Origin: JASTVH01 sp042862465
Lineage (GTDB): Bacteria > Pseudomonadota > Gammaproteobacteria > Pseudomonadales > Oleiphilaceae
NCBI GenBank assembly: GCA_042862465.1
Contig: JASTVH010000006.1
Span: forward strand, 62,001 to 126,000
Length of the DNA: 64,000 nucleotides
Direction: 5' to 3'
Shown: positions 1 to 7,619 of the stretch, piece by piece
How the letters are laid out: the number at the start of each line of letters is the position of its first letter
How positions within the stretch are numbered: position 1 is the stretch's first letter
Position numbers and translations under genes: made by a program
The notes under the pieces: model-generated
The model's input: only the letters and a program-made list of their open reading frames with translations
The model's database searches: none
Told to the model about the DNA's origin: nothing

Positions 1-414
1 AATGTCAGTCGCGCCCGGGTAGGTCACGGAGCGATAGCACAGGTGCATCCGGAAAAAAGTATCGACGAGCAGTTGCGGGAGATTGTGCAGAGAATTCAGA
101 CCTCATTCCTGGAGGAAGGGCTGGCGCTGAATCAAAAAGTTGTGAGAGAGGAAGCTATTCAGCTGCACGGACTTCCGGCCAGGCTATTGGTCGCCGAGGT
201 TTCGCTCTCGGCCGAGGATCATCAGCGCTATGGTCATTTAGTGACGATTGCGGGAGGTAATGTCTTTACTTTGGACTATATGCCTTTGCTGGTGCCCAAA
301 AATGTGGAGATGGTGTCCGTTAAAACAATTCAGGACTCATTGCTTGAATTAGCAAGCGGCTGTCACTTCAAGGGCGGACCCACGCCAGGTTCTGAATCAT
401 CGACGCTTATTTAA
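1..414 (+). CDS. Hypothetical protein, probably 3' part of a longer gene
   Basis: The reading frame is open from the first base of the window, so the gene may begin upstream. The first usable start inside is GTG at 43, which would give 123 residues, but I see no good ribosome binding site before it. The protein is a mixed alpha/beta sequence with an N-terminal amphipathic helix and a stretch (LPARLL..., then GGNVFTLDYMPL) that loosely recalls the DcrB/DUF1795 fold. That resemblance is weak and I do not assign a function. It stops 92 bases before the narG remnant on the other strand. The region 415-505 holds only a short hairpin (ccaccgcctggtggc). Confidence 0.4.
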   Translation, partial: NVSRARVGHGAIAQVHPEKSIDEQLREIVQRIQTSFLEEGLALNQKVVREEAIQLHGLPARLLVAEVSLSAEDHQRYGHLVTIAGGNVFTLDYMPLLVPKNVEMVSVKTIQDSLLELASGCHFKGGPTPGSESSTLI

Positions 415-505
415 GCTTTTTAATAGTCCACCGCCTGGTGGCCTACAGAGAGCGAGCGGTGCCACTTTGCCGCACAAGGCGCAGTGGGTGGAACTGCCGC
501 TCCCG

Positions 506-841
506 CTAACGTTTCCTTACCCCAGATAGCACAGAAGGTGGCTTGGGCTGAAATCGCGCAGTCCAGCAGGTCACTCCCCGTGGATTGTTGGGCATCCTTC
601 GTCGGTCCAACTTACGATTCTGGGTTTCCCAAGTCTCCAGCCCGTTCTTCACGTAGATTTTCCAGCTGAAGCGGCCAGTATTGTTGACGCCGTGGGTGGA
701 CCGCACAATCTTGTCGTGCTGCCAGCGCTGGCGATACGAATCTTTCCAGTCACGACTCTGCTCGCAAGTCGTGCCGTGACCGTTCGAGAACGGCTCGCGC
801 TTTTTCCTGAAGTAATTCAGCTTGTCGATGAAATGGCTCAT
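506..841 (-). pseudogene. narG: narG 5' fragment, decayed nitrate reductase alpha subunit
   Basis: The first ~75 residues read as the NarG N-terminus: MSHFIDKLNYF, then RDW, YRQRWQHDKIVRSTHGVN and SWKIYVKNGLETWETQ, all typical of membrane-bound nitrate reductase alpha subunits of about 1,250 residues. The N-terminal [4Fe-4S] motif of NarG has His followed by Cys residues in HGVNCTGSC; here it reads HGVNNTGRF, so both visible cysteines are gone. After WETQ the similarity breaks up, with a recognisable echo of the MPN..PRG stretch, and the frame ends after 111 codons. A good Shine-Dalgarno (ggagag) survives just before the ATG at 841. No narH, narJ or narI is in the window. This is a dead fragment, pointing away from narK1. 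Confidence 0.85.
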
Positions 842-1083
842 GGTCTCTCTCCAGACACTCCTTGCGGCGCACGCTGAAGTGGGTTGGGGTGCGCCGCGCC
901 GTAATTCGATACAAGGCCATTTTGCGGCTGGGAAAAGTGAAAATCTGCGGGGTTACCACGAGATAGACGGCGATTACCTAGTAGGGGGTAGAGGGGTGTA
1001 TTCCGGCTGGGGGGGGGATGGGAGGGAGTGGTTAGGAGTGAGGAGGTGAGGGGAGGCATGCTTGGGCGGATGCAACAAACCTG
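842..1083. other. Relict narG leader, no gene seen
   Basis: This stretch lies between the dead narG start and the tandem repeat. It carries a degenerate NarL-like 7-2-7 element at 975-990 (TACCTAG, two bases, GGGGGTA; 12 of 14 consensus positions) and a purine-rich G tract near 1010-1055. The G tract resembles, in inverted form, the C-rich stretch at 1530-1565 before narK1. It may be what remains of the narG promoter. I see no FNR box and no coding potential. Confidence 0.35.
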
Positions 1084-1455
1084 ATTGAGGGGGTTAGCGT
1101 TTGTTTAGCCACCGCCGTTTGAACAGAACATCCCCTCTCCCGATCCGGGAGAGGGCCAGGGTGAGGGTGGCGCTGGAAGCGCCTGGACAATATCCCCCTC
1201 ACCCCAACCCCTCTCCCCGGAGGGGCGAGGGGCTCAAAGGTGCGGCCGGGTAAGTTGGTTGAGGGCGTAGCGTTTAGGCACCGCCATCCGCAAGGAACAT
1301 TCCCTCTCCCCTCCGTGGGAGAGGGCCAGGGTGAGGGGGAGCGCCGTGAGGCGCCGAGGACCTGTCATTGCAAAAGTCTTATCTGGCGAGGCTCCCGCCT
1401 CGGTCCCCCTCACCCCAACCCCTCTCCCGCGGAGGGGAGAGGAGCTCCAAGGAGA
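1084..1455. repeat. Two tandem diverged copies of a palindromic repeat (CCCCTCTCCC family)
   Basis: Two units, about 1084-1235 and 1254-1455, begin alike (ttgaggg..tagcgttt..accgcc). Each then holds two hairpins in opposite orientation: a CCCTCTCCC / GGGAGAGGG stem followed by CCAGGGTGAGG, and later CCCCTCACCCCAACCCCTC with a CCGGAGGGG or GCGGAGGGG return arm. The same family recurs at 12427-12519 inside hypF, at 13116-13253 and as a single hairpin at 25822-25846. Open frames across it are spurious. Confidence 0.8.
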
Positions 1456-1624
1456 GAGCGGAGAACCATGATCACCGAACGTACCTATGACTCCACAAGC
1501 TGGATAAGGAGGCACAACACCAACCGCTTCCCCTCACTCCTCACCTCTATACCCCCATCCCCAACGGCCGGAGGTATCCCCCAGTTCTACCTAAGGGGTA
1601 GCCACCCGACTGCACCGGGGTATT

Positions 1625-1667
1625 TTGACTTTTATCAAATCTCAAAAATGACCCCCCATGAGGTAAT
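1625..1667 (+). promoter_or_regulatory. FNR/ANR-type box and class II promoter of narK1
   Basis: TTGAC-TTTT-ATCAA at 1625-1638 matches the FNR consensus TTGAT-N4-ATCAA at 9 of 10 positions. Centred at 1631.5, it would sit at about -41.5 for a start near 1673, with a weak -10 (ggtaat, 1662-1667). Upstream, TACCTAAGGGGTA at 1588-1600 looks like two abutting NarL heptamers without the usual 2-base spacing. Anaerobic, nitrate-responsive control of narK1-narK2 fits. Confidence 0.7.
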
Positions 1668-1705
1668 CGATACCGAATCAGCTAGTCACGACGGGGGTTA
1701 CCATC

Positions 1706-3106
1706 ATGCTGAGCGAAAAAGAGTACAACCCGCCGAAAGCCCACAAAGCCTTGGCGATGTCGACCTTGGCCTTCACCACGTGCTTTGCGGTGTGGACCAT
1801 CTTCTCCATCATCGGGGTCAAGATTAAACAGGAGCTGGGTCTTTCCGAGACCGAGTTTGGCCTGTTGGTCGCGACGCCCGTTCTGACCGGCTCTATCAGC
1901 CGTATCTTCCTGGGGATCTGGACCGAGCGCTTCGGCGGCCGGCTGGTCTTCACGGTTCTGATGCTGGCCACGTCCGTGGCTGTCTATCTGCTCTCATCGG
2001 TGGAAAGCTACGGGATGTTCCTGGTAGCCGCGCTCGGGATTGGTCTGGCGGGCGGTTCCTTTATCGTCGGGATTGCCTACACCTCCACCTGGTACGACAA
2101 GAAGCACCAGGGCACCGCCCTTGGGGTGTTCGGTGCCGGTAACGTGGGGGCCGCGATCACCAACTTCGGCGCGCCGTTCCTGGTGGTTGCCCTGGGCTGG
2201 CAGCAGACCGCCATCGTCTACGCCGGGGTTCTGGCCGCCATGGCGATCATCTTCTGGTTCCTGACCGAGAAAGATCCACAGCTCACCAAGCGTGAGGCGG
2301 AAGGTGGCGGGCACATTCCGTTGAAAGAACAGCTGGCGCCCCTGGCAAAGCTGCAGGTCTGGCGCTTCTCGCTCTACTACTTCTTTGTCTTCGGCGGCTT
2401 CGTGGCCCTGGCTTCCTGGCTGCCCCGCTACTACGTCGGTGCCTATGACATGACCCTTGAACAGGCCGGCATGCTGGCGGCCATGTATGCCCTGCCGGCT
2501 TCGGTCTTCCGCGCTCTGGGTGGCTGGATGTCCGACAAGTGGGGTGCCCGCACGGTGATGTACTGGACTTACGGTGTTTCCCTGCTGTGCCTGTTCATCC
2601 TCAGCTACCCGGAAACCCAGTACACCGTCGCCGGCATCAAGGGCCCGATCGAATTCTCCTTCGGTATCCCGGTAGCGCTGTTCGCCCTGCTGACCGTGCT
2701 CCTCGGTTTCATGATGTCCCTGGGCAAGGCCGCCGTTTACAAGCACATCCCGGTCTACTACCCGGACCACGTCGGCTCTGTTGGCGGTCTGGTGGGCATG
2801 ATCGGTGGTCTCGGTGGCTTTGTACTGCCGATCACCTTCGGCGCCATGAACGACGTCCTGGGCGTCTGGACCAGCTGCTTCATGCTCCTGTTCCTGATCG
2901 TGCTGGTCTCCCTGATCTGGATGCACGTGGCCATCCTGCGCATGGAGCGTCGCCGCCACCCGGAACTGGCAACCGAGGAATATGCCCAGTATCTGCCTGA
3001 GATCCAGCTGGATTATGGCAAGGAAGGCGGTGAGAAAGCGCAGCCTGCCAAGTCCGGGGATTCCAAGAAAGGCGGACACGGCACCGGAGCACACGCGGGC
3101 GCCTAG
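1706..3106 (+). CDS. narK1: NarK1-type nitrate/nitrite MFS transporter
   Basis: A 466-residue, 12-helix major facilitator of the nitrate/nitrite porter family, likely bringing nitrate into the cytoplasm by proton symport. Both arginines that bind nitrate in E. coli NarK are present: Arg66 in TM2 (SISRIFLG) and Arg269 in TM8 (SVFRALGGW). The two nitrate signatures are clear: GGSFIVGIAYTSTWY with GAGNVGAA around 116-150, and GKAAVYKHIPVYYPDHVG with GGLVGMIGGLGGF around 345-380. The cytoplasmic tail after TM12 is long and rich in Lys, Gly and His. The ATG at 1706 follows a G-rich ribosome site and lies 68 bases past the FNR box. narK2 follows after 75 bases that contain a GC-rich inverted repeat (CCCGGGATC / GATCCCGGG). 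This is the first gene of a two-gene operon. Confidence 0.93.
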   Translation: MLSEKEYNPPKAHKALAMSTLAFTTCFAVWTIFSIIGVKIKQELGLSETEFGLLVATPVLTGSISRIFLGIWTERFGGRLVFTVLMLATSVAVYLLSSVESYGMFLVAALGIGLAGGSFIVGIAYTSTWYDKKHQGTALGVFGAGNVGAAITNFGAPFLVVALGWQQTAIVYAGVLAAMAIIFWFLTEKDPQLTKREAEGGGHIPLKEQLAPLAKLQVWRFSLYYFFVFGGFVALASWLPRYYVGAYDMTLEQAGMLAAMYALPASVFRALGGWMSDKWGARTVMYWTYGVSLLCLFILSYPETQYTVAGIKGPIEFSFGIPVALFALLTVLLGFMMSLGKAAVYKHIPVYYPDHVGSVGGLVGMIGGLGGFVLPITFGAMNDVLGVWTSCFMLLFLIVLVSLIWMHVAILRMERRRHPELATEEYAQYLPEIQLDYGKEGGEKAQPAKSGDSKKGGHGTGAHAGA

Positions 3107-3181
3107 TCCCATACAGGGCCCGGGATCTGATCCCGGGCCTGCAAAAAGGCTTGATCAACAGGTAACTGAGAGATAGAAACC

Positions 3182-4786
3182 ATGAGTGATATCAAACACT
3201 GGGATGTTGAAGATCCCAAGTTCTGGGAAGACGAGGGAAAGAAGATTGCCAACCGCAATCTCTGGATCTCCATTCCCAGCCTGCTGTGCGGCTTCGCCGT
3301 CTGGCTCTACTGGGGCATCATCACCGTACAGATGCTCAACCTGGGGTTCCCGATCCCCAAGGCCGAACTGTTTACGCTGACCGCCATCGCCGGTCTCACC
3401 GGTGCCACGCTGCGGATCCCCAGTAGCTTCTTCGTCCGCATCGCAGGCGGGCGCAACACCATCTTCTTCACCACAGCCTTGCTGATGCTGCCGGCTATCG
3501 GTACCGGCATCGCGCTGCAAAGCAAGGAAACCCCGCTGTGGGTGTTCCAGGTGCTGGCCTTCCTGTCCGGTATCGGCGGTGGCAACTTCGCGTCTTCCAT
3601 GTCCAACATCAGCTTCTTCTTCCCCAAGAAGCAGCAGGGTCTGGCCCTGGGGCTGAACGCGGGCCTGGGTAACGCCGGTGTCACCACCATGCAGATCCTG
3701 GTGCCGCTGTTCATGACCTTCGGTATCTTCGGTGGCGAGCCGATGATCCTTGAAAACGGCTCCGGTACACTGATCGGCAAGATCCCCGCCGGCAGTGAAA
3801 CCTGGATCCAGAACGCCGGCTATGTCTGGTTGCTGTTCCTGATTCCTCTGGCCGTTGCCGGCTGGTGGGGCATGAACAATATTCGCACGGAAGAAGTGTC
3901 ACCCAACATCGGTGGCCCGGTGAATGCGTTCTCCAAGATCACCGGCATGCTGCTGGTGGGCTTCCTCACCGCCGCTGTAGGCCTCTACATCATCCTGCCG
4001 CAACCGGTGGGCATGGGCGCGCCGGACTGGGCCAAGTGGCCGGTCATCGCCGGTATCCTGTTCGGTACCGTTATGCTGCTGAAGATGATTCCGGGCGAGA
4101 TCAAGCCCAACCTGCAGCGCCAGTTCAAGATCTTCTCCAACAAGCACACCTGGGTCATGAGCATCATCTACACCATGACCTTCGGCAGCTTCATCGGCTT
4201 CTCCGCCGGCTTCGCTCTGGCCATCAAAGTGGTCTTCGGCTACCAGCACCTGATGGTGGGTGGCGTCATGACCCATGACACCGCCAACCCGGCCGGCCCC
4301 TCCGCGCTGATGTACGCCTGGATGGGCCCCTTCATCGGCGCGCTGATCCGTCCGGTGGGCGGCTGGATTGCCGACAAGGTGGGTGGTGCCCTGGTAACCG
4401 GTATCGTCGCCGCAGTGATGATCGCCAGCTCCCTGGGTGTGGCCTACTACCTGCAGCTGGCCTACGCCTCTGCGACTCCGCAGGACTACTTCGTACCGTT
4501 CCTGCTGCTGTTCCTGGTGCTGTTCGCGGCCACCGGTATCGGCAACGGCTCCACCTTCCGCACCATCGCCATGGTGTTCCCGAAAGAGCAGGCTGGTCCC
4601 GCTCTGGGCTGGACATCAGCGGTCGCCGCCTACGGTGCCTTCATCATCCCGAAGGTGTTCGGCGAGCAGATCAAGGCCGCGGCGCCGGAAACCGCACTGT
4701 ATGGCTTCGCCGTGTTCTACGCGATCTGCCTGGTGCTGAACTGGTGGTACTACCTCGGTCCGAAAGCCGAGTTCAAGAATCCCTAG
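3182..4786 (+). CDS. narK2: NarK2-type nitrate/nitrite MFS transporter
   Basis: A 534-residue MFS protein of the second NarK subgroup, probably exchanging nitrate for nitrite during nitrate respiration. It begins with a hydrophilic N-terminus (HWDVEDPKFWEDEGKKIANRN) typical of NarK2. The TM2 arginine is Arg78 (ATLRIPSSF), the TM8 arginine is near 390 (ALIRPVGGW), and the nitrate signature GGGNFASSMSNISFFFPK is near 127-145. The paired narK1-narK2 arrangement is the one found upstream of narGHJI in pseudomonads and other denitrifiers; here the gene is followed instead by a terminator and a repeat. Start ATG at 3182 has a purine-rich upstream (gagagatagaaacc). Confidence 0.93.
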   Translation: MSDIKHWDVEDPKFWEDEGKKIANRNLWISIPSLLCGFAVWLYWGIITVQMLNLGFPIPKAELFTLTAIAGLTGATLRIPSSFFVRIAGGRNTIFFTTALLMLPAIGTGIALQSKETPLWVFQVLAFLSGIGGGNFASSMSNISFFFPKKQQGLALGLNAGLGNAGVTTMQILVPLFMTFGIFGGEPMILENGSGTLIGKIPAGSETWIQNAGYVWLLFLIPLAVAGWWGMNNIRTEEVSPNIGGPVNAFSKITGMLLVGFLTAAVGLYIILPQPVGMGAPDWAKWPVIAGILFGTVMLLKMIPGEIKPNLQRQFKIFSNKHTWVMSIIYTMTFGSFIGFSAGFALAIKVVFGYQHLMVGGVMTHDTANPAGPSALMYAWMGPFIGALIRPVGGWIADKVGGALVTGIVAAVMIASSLGVAYYLQLAYASATPQDYFVPFLLLFLVLFAATGIGNGSTFRTIAMVFPKEQAGPALGWTSAVAAYGAFIIPKVFGEQIKAAAPETALYGFAVFYAICLVLNWWYYLGPKAEFKNP

Positions 4787-4812
4787 TCGATCCCCGATCA
4801 CAGGGATATTTC

Positions 4813-4837
4813 GCCGGCCTTCGGGCCGGCTTTTTTT
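4813..4837 (+). terminator. Intrinsic terminator after narK2
   Basis: A 7-bp perfect GC stem (gccggcc / ggccggc) with a TTCG tetraloop is followed by seven T. It lies 26 bases past the narK2 stop and closes the narK1-narK2 unit. Confidence 0.9.
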
Positions 4838-5060
4838 GGTTCTTCGCACTTCAGCGTGAACGCTTTCGGATGCTTTTCTTCGCAGCCAAATAGAGTCCGT
4901 CATACCCGCGCAGGCGGGTATCCAGGGCGTTTTGCATCAAAGTTCGGTGTTTGCCGCTGTGGATCCCCGCCTGCGCGGGGATGACGGTTTAGGCTCTCGT
5001 GGCAGTGCAGATGGCGATGATCCTGAAACCCTGTCAGCGTTCACTCCAATCCGCGATGAA
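4838..5060. repeat. ~220-bp composite repeat, copy 1 (CGTCATACCCGCG hairpin pair)
   Basis: It begins GGTTCTTCGCACTTCAGCG directly at the T run of the narK2 terminator. It contains two opposed hairpins (gtcatacccgcgcaggcgggtat near 4899-4922 and gatccccgcctgcgcggggatgacgg near 4962-4988), and ends GCGTTCACTCCAATCCGCGATGAA. A copy in the opposite orientation occupies 62684-62885 and also abuts a terminator. Core hairpins recur at 12964-13045 and 26040-26127. No gene is seen between 4838 and the promoter at 5121. Confidence 0.8.
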
Positions 5061-5120
5061 TCTTCTTTTTTGTGTCGGGGGCCAAACGTCTGCCCCCCGA
5101 TGAGTGGATCCTCCCTAATG

Positions 5121-5158
5121 TTGACCCAAATCACCCTCTGGTCGAAGCTTTTTATAGA
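5121..5158 (+). promoter_or_regulatory. FNR-like box and -10 upstream of the hydrogenase operon
   Basis: TTGAC-CCAA-ATCAC at 5121-5134 matches 8 of 10 FNR consensus positions. A TATAGA hexamer at 5153-5158 lies at the distance expected for a class II FNR promoter, giving a start near 5165 and a leader of about 32 bases. Anaerobic induction of the hydrogenase is the likely meaning; the last base of the right half-site is off consensus. Confidence 0.55.
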
Positions 5159-5196
5159 CAATGATTTAAAACCCTAATAATCAAAACGGTGCCCTC

Positions 5197-6330
5197 ATGG
5201 AGGATCGGGAAAAGGCTCGGCTGATCAGCATTCAGGGGCTGCAAAGTCTGCTGGATGTGCTCACGGCCAAAGGCTACGAGGTTATCGGCCCGCGAGTGCG
5301 GGACGAGGCGATTGTCTATGACCGGGTGGAGCGGATCGAGGATCTGCCCGCCGGTTGGACCGACGAGCAGGCGCCCGGGCATTATCGGCTGAAACAGCGC
5401 GATGATGAGGCGCTTTTCGGCTATGCCGTGGGGCCGCATTCCTGGAAGCGGGATCTGCACCCGCCGCAGGTCCAGCTCTGGAAAGCCACCTGGGAAGGCG
5501 ACCAGCTGCGTTTTTCCACCCCGGCCGACGAGCCTCCCCGCTATGCCTTTCTGGGCGTGCGGGCCTGCGAGCTGTCGGCCATCGCGATTCAGGATCGCGT
5601 GCTGACCGGTGACCGCTTCAAGGACCCCCACTACCAGTCCCGGCGGGAACAGGCGTTTCTGGTGGCGGTCAATTGCAGCGAGGCGGGGGGCACCTGTTTT
5701 TGCGATTCCATGGATACCGGGCCCGACGTGCGCCAGGGCTACGATCTGGTGTTGACCGAATTGCTCGAGGGCGAACACCGCTTCCTGATTCAGGCCGGTT
5801 CCGATGCCGGGTCCGAGGTTCTGGACGCCTTGCCGACACACCCGGCCACCAACGAGGACCGGAGCCACGCCACCGCCGTGGTGGACCGCACACGCCGGAG
5901 CATGGGGCGCGCGATGCCCGTGGCCGACATTCCGGCCCTGCTGCTGGACAACCTCGATCACCCGCGCTGGGATCAGGTGGCCGACCGCTGCCTGAGTTGC
6001 GCCAACTGCACCCTGGTCTGTCCCACCTGTTTCTGCACCACCATCGAGGACACCTCGGATCTGGAAGGTGCCACCGCCGAGCGCACGCAGCGCTGGGATT
6101 CCTGCTTTACCGCGGACTTTTCCTACATCCACGGCGGCAGCGTCCGCCATTCCACCCGGGCCCGCTACCGGCAGTGGATGACCCACAAACTGGCCACCTG
6201 GGTGGAGCAGTTCGGCACTTCCGGCTGTGTGGGGTGTGGCCGCTGCATTACCTGGTGCCCGGTCGGTATCGATATTACCGAGGAAGTCCAGGCCATTCAC
6301 GATGACACCACAACGGGAGTAAAGCGATGA
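5197..6330 (+). CDS. hydB: Group 3b [NiFe] hydrogenase beta subunit, 4Fe-4S protein
   Basis: A 377-residue iron-sulfur electron-transfer subunit of a cytoplasmic NAD(P)-linked (group 3b, sulfhydrogenase-type) hydrogenase. It passes electrons between the flavin subunit and the NiFe core. The N-terminal two thirds lack clear motifs beyond scattered cysteines (ACELS near 127, NCSEAGGTCFCDS near 160). The C-terminal third holds two ferredoxin-like motifs: CLSCANCTLVCPTCFC at about 265-280 and CVGCGRCITWCPVGID at about 344-359. Gene order beta, (extra gene), gamma, delta, alpha matches HydBGDA apart from the extra gene. The ribosome site before ATG 5197 is weak. It overlaps the next gene by 4 bases (ATGA), so translation is coupled. 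Confidence 0.88.
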   Translation: MEDREKARLISIQGLQSLLDVLTAKGYEVIGPRVRDEAIVYDRVERIEDLPAGWTDEQAPGHYRLKQRDDEALFGYAVGPHSWKRDLHPPQVQLWKATWEGDQLRFSTPADEPPRYAFLGVRACELSAIAIQDRVLTGDRFKDPHYQSRREQAFLVAVNCSEAGGTCFCDSMDTGPDVRQGYDLVLTELLEGEHRFLIQAGSDAGSEVLDALPTHPATNEDRSHATAVVDRTRRSMGRAMPVADIPALLLDNLDHPRWDQVADRCLSCANCTLVCPTCFCTTIEDTSDLEGATAERTQRWDSCFTADFSYIHGGSVRHSTRARYRQWMTHKLATWVEQFGTSGCVGCGRCITWCPVGIDITEEVQAIHDDTTTGVKR

Positions 6331-6791
6331 AGGACATTGCCCAGCTCGTCAGCGAGCACCCGTTTTTCCAGGGCCTGGACAGCGAATTCTGCGACTGGGT
6401 CTGTGGCTGTGCCCGGAATGTGCGGTTTGATGCGGGCGAGTACCTGTTTCACGAAGGTGGGGATGCCGACTACCTCTACCTGATCCGCCACGGCCAGGTG
6501 GCCCTGGAAATTGCGGTGCCGGGCAAGGCGCCGGTGCGTTTCCAGACCCTGCATGACGGCGATCTGGTCGGCGTCTCCTGGCTGGTGCCGCCTTACCACT
6601 GGGCCTACGACGCCCGGGCCACGGAGATCACGCGGGCCCTGGCCATGGATGCCCGCTGTCTGCGAACCAAGTGTGATGAGGACGCTGCCCTGGGCTACGA
6701 AGTGCTCAAGCGGATGCTGCCGATCCTGATCGGGCGGCTGCAGGCGACACGCATGCAGATTCTTGATGTCTATGGAGCACCGGAACAGTGA
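6327..6791 (+). CDS. Cyclic nucleotide-binding-domain protein embedded in hydrogenase operon
   Basis: A 154-residue protein consisting of one cNMP-binding (CRP/FNR N-terminal type) beta-barrel with a short C-terminal helix. It has no helix-turn-helix, so it is not a conventional transcription factor. Visible family features are FFQGLDSEF at the start, the barrel segments FDAGEYLFHEGGDADYLYLI and GQVALEI, and a phosphate-binding-cassette-like stretch GDLVGVSWLVPPY ending in DARATE. The usual GE is GD and the cassette is longer than in CRP, so ligand binding is uncertain. It overlaps the beta gene and the gamma gene by 4 bases each, so it must be made with the enzyme. A regulatory or assembly subunit that senses a nucleotide or redox ligand is my inference. 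Confidence 0.85.
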   Translation: MKDIAQLVSEHPFFQGLDSEFCDWVCGCARNVRFDAGEYLFHEGGDADYLYLIRHGQVALEIAVPGKAPVRFQTLHDGDLVGVSWLVPPYHWAYDARATEITRALAMDARCLRTKCDEDAALGYEVLKRMLPILIGRLQATRMQILDVYGAPEQ

Positions 6792-7618
6792 TGGGTGACG
6801 ATCCCCTGCTGCCGGAACCGGTGCGCGTGCTTGGCAGGCATCGGGAACTGGAAAACACCTGGACCCTGGAGCTGGAACCGGGGCAGGACGGACGGCGGCC
6901 CTTTGTGCCGGGCCAGTTCAACATGCTTTATATGTTTGGCGTGGGAGAGGTACCCATCAGTCTCAGCGGTGATCCGGAACGGCCTGAGCGACTGGTACAT
7001 ACGGTGCGGGCAGTGGGCGCGGTATCAAAGCAGATCGCCGCGCTGCGGCGTGGGGCGAGCCTGGGTATTCGTGGTCCTTTCGGCACCGGATGGCCCCTGG
7101 CCAAGGCAGAAGGGTCCGATCTGGTGATCGTGGCCGGGGGACTGGGACTGGCGCCCTTGCGGCCGGCAATCTACCACGTGCTGAACCACCGCAACCGTTA
7201 CGGCCGGGTGACGCTGCTCTATGGCACCCGCAGTCCCGGGGACATTCTGTTTCGCTCCGAACTGGAGCGCTGGCGGGGGCGATTCGATATGGAAGTGAGA
7301 GTGACGGTGGACCATGCTGACAGCAGCTGGCACGGCCGGGTGGGTGTGGCGCCCTCGCTGATACCGCTGCTGGATTTTGACGCCGAGGATACGGTCGCCC
7401 TGGTCTGTGGGCCGGAAATCATGATGCGTTTCACGGTCAGTGCCCTGCGGGATGCAGGGGTCGAGGATGAAGCCATCTACATTTCGATGGAACGAAATAT
7501 GAAATGCGCCGTCGGTCATTGTGGGCACTGTCAATTTGGTTCTGCCTTTATCTGCAAGGATGGCCCCGTGTTGCCGTTCGACCGGCTGCGCGGACAACTC
7601 AGCCTGAAGGAATTCTGA
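6788..7618 (+). CDS. hydG: Group 3b hydrogenase gamma subunit, FAD/NAD(P)-binding diaphorase
   Basis: A 276-residue ferredoxin-NADP reductase-like subunit that exchanges electrons with NAD(P)H. It resembles the AsrB/HydG family. Seen: an FAD-binding barrel with PGQFNMLYMFGVGEVPISLS (about 41-60), a nucleotide-binding segment IRGPFGTGWPL followed by VIVAGGLGLAPLRP (about 96-128), CGPEIMM near 210, and a C-terminal [2Fe-2S] motif CAVGHCGHC with a fourth Cys at FICKDGPV. The start overlaps the stop of the preceding cNMP gene; the delta subunit begins 1 base after the stop. Confidence 0.92.
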   Translation: MMGDDPLLPEPVRVLGRHRELENTWTLELEPGQDGRRPFVPGQFNMLYMFGVGEVPISLSGDPERPERLVHTVRAVGAVSKQIAALRRGASLGIRGPFGTGWPLAKAEGSDLVIVAGGLGLAPLRPAIYHVLNHRNRYGRVTLLYGTRSPGDILFRSELERWRGRFDMEVRVTVDHADSSWHGRVGVAPSLIPLLDFDAEDTVALVCGPEIMMRFTVSALRDAGVEDEAIYISMERNMKCAVGHCGHCQFGSAFICKDGPVLPFDRLRGQLSLKEF

Positions 7619-7619
7619 C

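Noticed and set aside
1588..1600. Full NarL 7-2-7 site before narK1
   Set aside because: The two heptamers overlap rather than being spaced by 2 bases, so it is recorded only as half-sites.
1240..1827. 195-codon plus-strand frame across the tandem repeat into narK1
   Set aside because: It is built from hairpin repeats (RGEGQGEGE, PHPNPSPAEGRG) and runs over the start of narK1 in another frame.
1994..3112. 372-codon minus-strand frame opposite narK1
   Set aside because: Antisense shadow of a membrane protein gene; the translation is hydrophilic, His/Gln-rich and matches nothing I know.
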